Assembly (NCBI GenBank): GCA_001302245.1
Contig: LGYU01000027.1
Coordinates: 1 to 64,000, forward strand
Length of the DNA stretch: 64,000 nucleotides
Direction of reading: 5' to 3'
From: Chitinophagaceae bacterium PMP191F
GTDB taxonomy: Bacteria > Bacteroidota > Bacteroidia > Chitinophagales > Chitinophagaceae
This document shows, piece after piece, positions 61,747 to 64,000 of the stretch (positions within the stretch are counted from its first letter, which is position 1; every line of letters begins with the position of its first letter). The notes beneath the pieces are model-generated. The model had not been told where the DNA came from. It saw nothing but the letters and a program-made list of their open reading frames with translations, and did not search any database. Made by a program: the position numbers and the translations under genes.

Positions 61747-63870
61747 ATGAAAATTATAAACAGCATCATCGTTGCCTTACTGTTGTGCGTTACGCTACAG
61801 GCACAGCAGGCTTTTTCGCTGAAATGTAATTCTGTTGCCGAGCTGCAGCAGTTCCTTGCATGGAAAAGTGACCGCTACCCGCTGATCAGTGCACACCGTG
61901 GCGGACCTGAAAAAGGATTTCCTGAAAATGCACTGGAAACTTTTCAGAACAGTACGCGTTTTCAACCCGTGATCATTGAATGTGATATCACATTAACTAA
62001 AGATTCTGTACTGGTACTGATGCACGACGACAGGCTGAACAGAACATCTACCGGAACCGGACCTGTAAGTGACTATACTTACGAACAATTGCGTGATTTT
62101 AAACTGAAAGACAATGATGGTAATGTAACAGAGTTCAGAATACCGTTGCTGGATGATGTATTGAAATGGGGAAAAGGCAAAGTGATCTTTACGCTGGACG
62201 TAAAACGCAGTGTGCCGTATGCACGCGTGGTAGAAGCGGTACGTAAAGCCGGCGCAGAATCCTGCTCTGTAATTATTACTTACAATACAAATCAGGCAAC
62301 TGAAGTATACCGGTTGGCGCCCGAACTGATGATCTCTGCTTCTATACAGAATACGGCAGACCTGGAAAGACTACATAATAATGGTGTACCAGATAACAGG
62401 CTGGTAGCTTTTGTAGGTGTACGGGAAGCCAGCGACAGTTTGTACAACCTGCTGCATTCCCGCAATATCCAGTGTATTGTTGGTACTATGGGCAACCTGG
62501 ACAGACAGGCAGCAGCCAAGAACGATCAGCCTTATTACGATTATATTACCCGTGGTGCAGATATTCTGTCGACCGACAGACCTAAAGAAGCAGGTGTTAT
62601 GCTGCAGAAATTTGTAGCAGATAATCGTTTGTTTTCGCAGCATGTAATAAGACCACGTGTAGAAAGCAATGCAGTAGCCGATACAACCATGAAGATAGTA
62701 CCGGGCCGTGTAAACAGTAGGGAAGCACAGAAAAAGCCTTACCTGGTATTGATCTCACTGGATGGGTTCCGATACGATTATGCAGAGAAATACCAGGCAA
62801 AACACCTGCAGCAATTTGCAAAGCAGGGTGTACATGCTACAAATATGATCCCTTCTTATCCTTCACTCACTTTTCCTAATCATTACACACTGGCAACAGG
62901 TTTGTATCCTGCCCATCATGGGCTGATAGGAAACAGTTTTTATGATCCTGCTACGAATGCCAGTTATGGTATGAGTGATAAAAGCAAGGTAGGAGATGGC
63001 TACTGGTATGGTGGTACGCCTATATGGGTGCTGGCTGAACAGCAGCAGATATTGAGTGCCAGCTTTTTCTGGGTTGGTTCGGAAGCGCCGGTAAAAGGTA
63101 TTCGTCCTACCTACTATTACAATTTTAATGACAGAGTGGGTATTGGTCAGCGCATAGAAACCGTGAAAAACTGGTTGTTGTTGCCGGAAGAAACACGTCC
63201 TCACCTGATTATCTTTTACCTGAATGAACCTGATCACACCGGGCATGCTTATGGACCTGATGCACCGCAAACCGCTGCGGCAGTACAGAAAGCAGATTCG
63301 ATAGTGTATGAACTGCAAAAAGCTGTGGCTACAACTGGTTTGCCCGTAAACTTTGTGGTAGTATCAGATCATGGTATGACGGCGGTAGACCGTGAACATC
63401 CACTGGCTGTACCTGTTGCAATAGATCAGCAACAATTCATTATACCTTTTTCCGGTACTACGTTGGGATTGCATGCAAAGAATAAAGAAAATATTCAGCC
63501 TGTTTATGAGCAACTGAAAAAGGAAGCGAATGGTTATAGCGTATACCTGAAAGAAAATATGCCATCATACCTGCACTATGGCAAAAGTGATGACAGCCTG
63601 AACAGGATACCCGATATCCTGTTGTTGCCTGAATGGCCACGTGTATTTTCAAACAGAACACCGGGCATTGGCCATCACGGATTTGATCCCGTTGCTGTAA
63701 AAGATATGCATGCTATATTTTATGCCTGGGGACCTGCCTTTAAGAAAAACGTTACCATTCCGGCATTTGAAAACGTGCATGTGTACCCGATGGTAGCCAG
63801 CCTGCTGGGTTTAAAATGTACAGAGAAGATAGATGGTAAAAAAGAAGTGCTACAGAAAATTTTGAAATAA
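61747..63870 (+). CDS. Secreted fusion of GDPD and NPP-type phosphodiesterase
   Basis: 707 residues with a signal peptide ending near AQQ (20). Residues about 45-295 are a glycerophosphodiester phosphodiesterase: SAHRGGPEKGFPENALETF (His50), the metal residues in IIECDITLTKD (Glu78, Asp80) and VLMHDDRLNRTSTGTG (His93), and ILSTDRPKEAG at the end of the barrel. Residues about 330-707 are an NPP domain: LISLDGFRYDY, PSLTFPNHYTLATG (catalytic Thr), YLNEPDHTGHAYG, VVSDHGMTAVD and GIGHHGFDP. Both active sites look intact, so the protein could hydrolyse two phosphodiester bonds in sequence. Same strand as the TonB receptor but behind a terminator. Confidence 0.9.
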   Translation: MKIINSIIVALLLCVTLQAQQAFSLKCNSVAELQQFLAWKSDRYPLISAHRGGPEKGFPENALETFQNSTRFQPVIIECDITLTKDSVLVLMHDDRLNRTSTGTGPVSDYTYEQLRDFKLKDNDGNVTEFRIPLLDDVLKWGKGKVIFTLDVKRSVPYARVVEAVRKAGAESCSVIITYNTNQATEVYRLAPELMISASIQNTADLERLHNNGVPDNRLVAFVGVREASDSLYNLLHSRNIQCIVGTMGNLDRQAAAKNDQPYYDYITRGADILSTDRPKEAGVMLQKFVADNRLFSQHVIRPRVESNAVADTTMKIVPGRVNSREAQKKPYLVLISLDGFRYDYAEKYQAKHLQQFAKQGVHATNMIPSYPSLTFPNHYTLATGLYPAHHGLIGNSFYDPATNASYGMSDKSKVGDGYWYGGTPIWVLAEQQQILSASFFWVGSEAPVKGIRPTYYYNFNDRVGIGQRIETVKNWLLLPEETRPHLIIFYLNEPDHTGHAYGPDAPQTAAAVQKADSIVYELQKAVATTGLPVNFVVVSDHGMTAVDREHPLAVPVAIDQQQFIIPFSGTTLGLHAKNKENIQPVYEQLKKEANGYSVYLKENMPSYLHYGKSDDSLNRIPDILLLPEWPRVFSNRTPGIGHHGFDPVAVKDMHAIFYAWGPAFKKNVTIPAFENVHVYPMVASLLGLKCTEKIDGKKEVLQKILK

Positions 63871-63893
63871 GAAGGATTACTGAAAGCCAATAT

Positions 63894-63930
63894 CCCAAGG
63901 AGATACTGTAGTGGTATCTCCTTTTTTGGG
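63894..63930 (+). terminator. Intrinsic terminator after the GDPD-NPP gene
   Basis: AAGGAGATAC (63897-63906) pairs with GTATCTCCTT (63914-63923) around a 7-nt loop, followed by a T6 run. It lies 24 bp after the 63870 stop. Confidence 0.9.
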
Positions 63931-64000
63931 TATAGTTCGCATTAAAATGGGGTTGGTATAGTTTTTTTAAGGTATGGTTATCACCTTAAAAACCAGAATT

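Overview
The window is a chromosomal segment from a member of the Bacteroidota, most likely the family Chitinophagaceae (Niastella/Chitinophaga-like). The evidence is two proteins with type IX secretion (T9SS) C-terminal sorting domains, a SusC/SusD pair with a FecI/FecR-type sigma/anti-sigma pair, a one-protein propeller/histidine-kinase sensor, an Oar-like TonB receptor, a CcmB/CcsA haem-export set, and several TAnnTTTG promoter boxes. The genus is inferred from general resemblance, not from any search.

Layout. 0-6.6 kb is housekeeping: glutamate dehydrogenase, cytochrome c maturation genes, thymidine kinase and Kdo transferase. 6.8-15.8 kb is a nucleotide-sugar/surface-polysaccharide operon: PLP aminotransferase, UDP-glucose dehydrogenase, UDP-xylose synthase, a second UDP-sugar dehydrogenase, rfbB, rfbC, rfbD and a glycosyltransferase. 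rfbA is not present. 15.9-21.7 kb holds an ECF sigma/anti-sigma/Spy-like unit, an HD phosphohydrolase, a nitronate monooxygenase-like enzyme, a class 3 lipase and an unidentified envelope protein. 21.9-36.5 kb is an accessory region: a propeller histidine kinase, a T9SS adhesin-like protein, a NarL-type response regulator, a broken histidine kinase and a 2105-residue T9SS protein built of four ~427-residue repeats. Two-component gene remains lie at both ends of the kinase-regulator block.

36.9-49.6 kb contains a decayed secreted-protein gene, tRNA-Gln(CTG), a methyltransferase, fdhD with a YdeP-type molybdoenzyme, and a FecI/FecR/SusC/SusD nutrient-uptake locus. 49.7-55.7 kb contains a bestrophin, a small helical protein, a complete NHEJ operon in which LigD is split into three separate proteins behind Ku, and a Crp-family regulator. 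56.3-63.9 kb looks like a phosphodiester-scavenging locus: an NPP-type phosphodiesterase, an Oar-like TonB receptor, a lipoprotein, and a GDPD-NPP fusion enzyme.

The most unusual signal is not a gene. Between about 0 and 15 kb, and again at 48.7 kb, the short gaps between genes are filled with degenerate tandem arrays of 7-nucleotide units in several unrelated 'flavours' joined end to end. They often abut a stop or start codon, and one array appears to have been inserted in frame into the Kdo transferase gene. Together with the decayed two-component genes these arrays are the main things worth checking.
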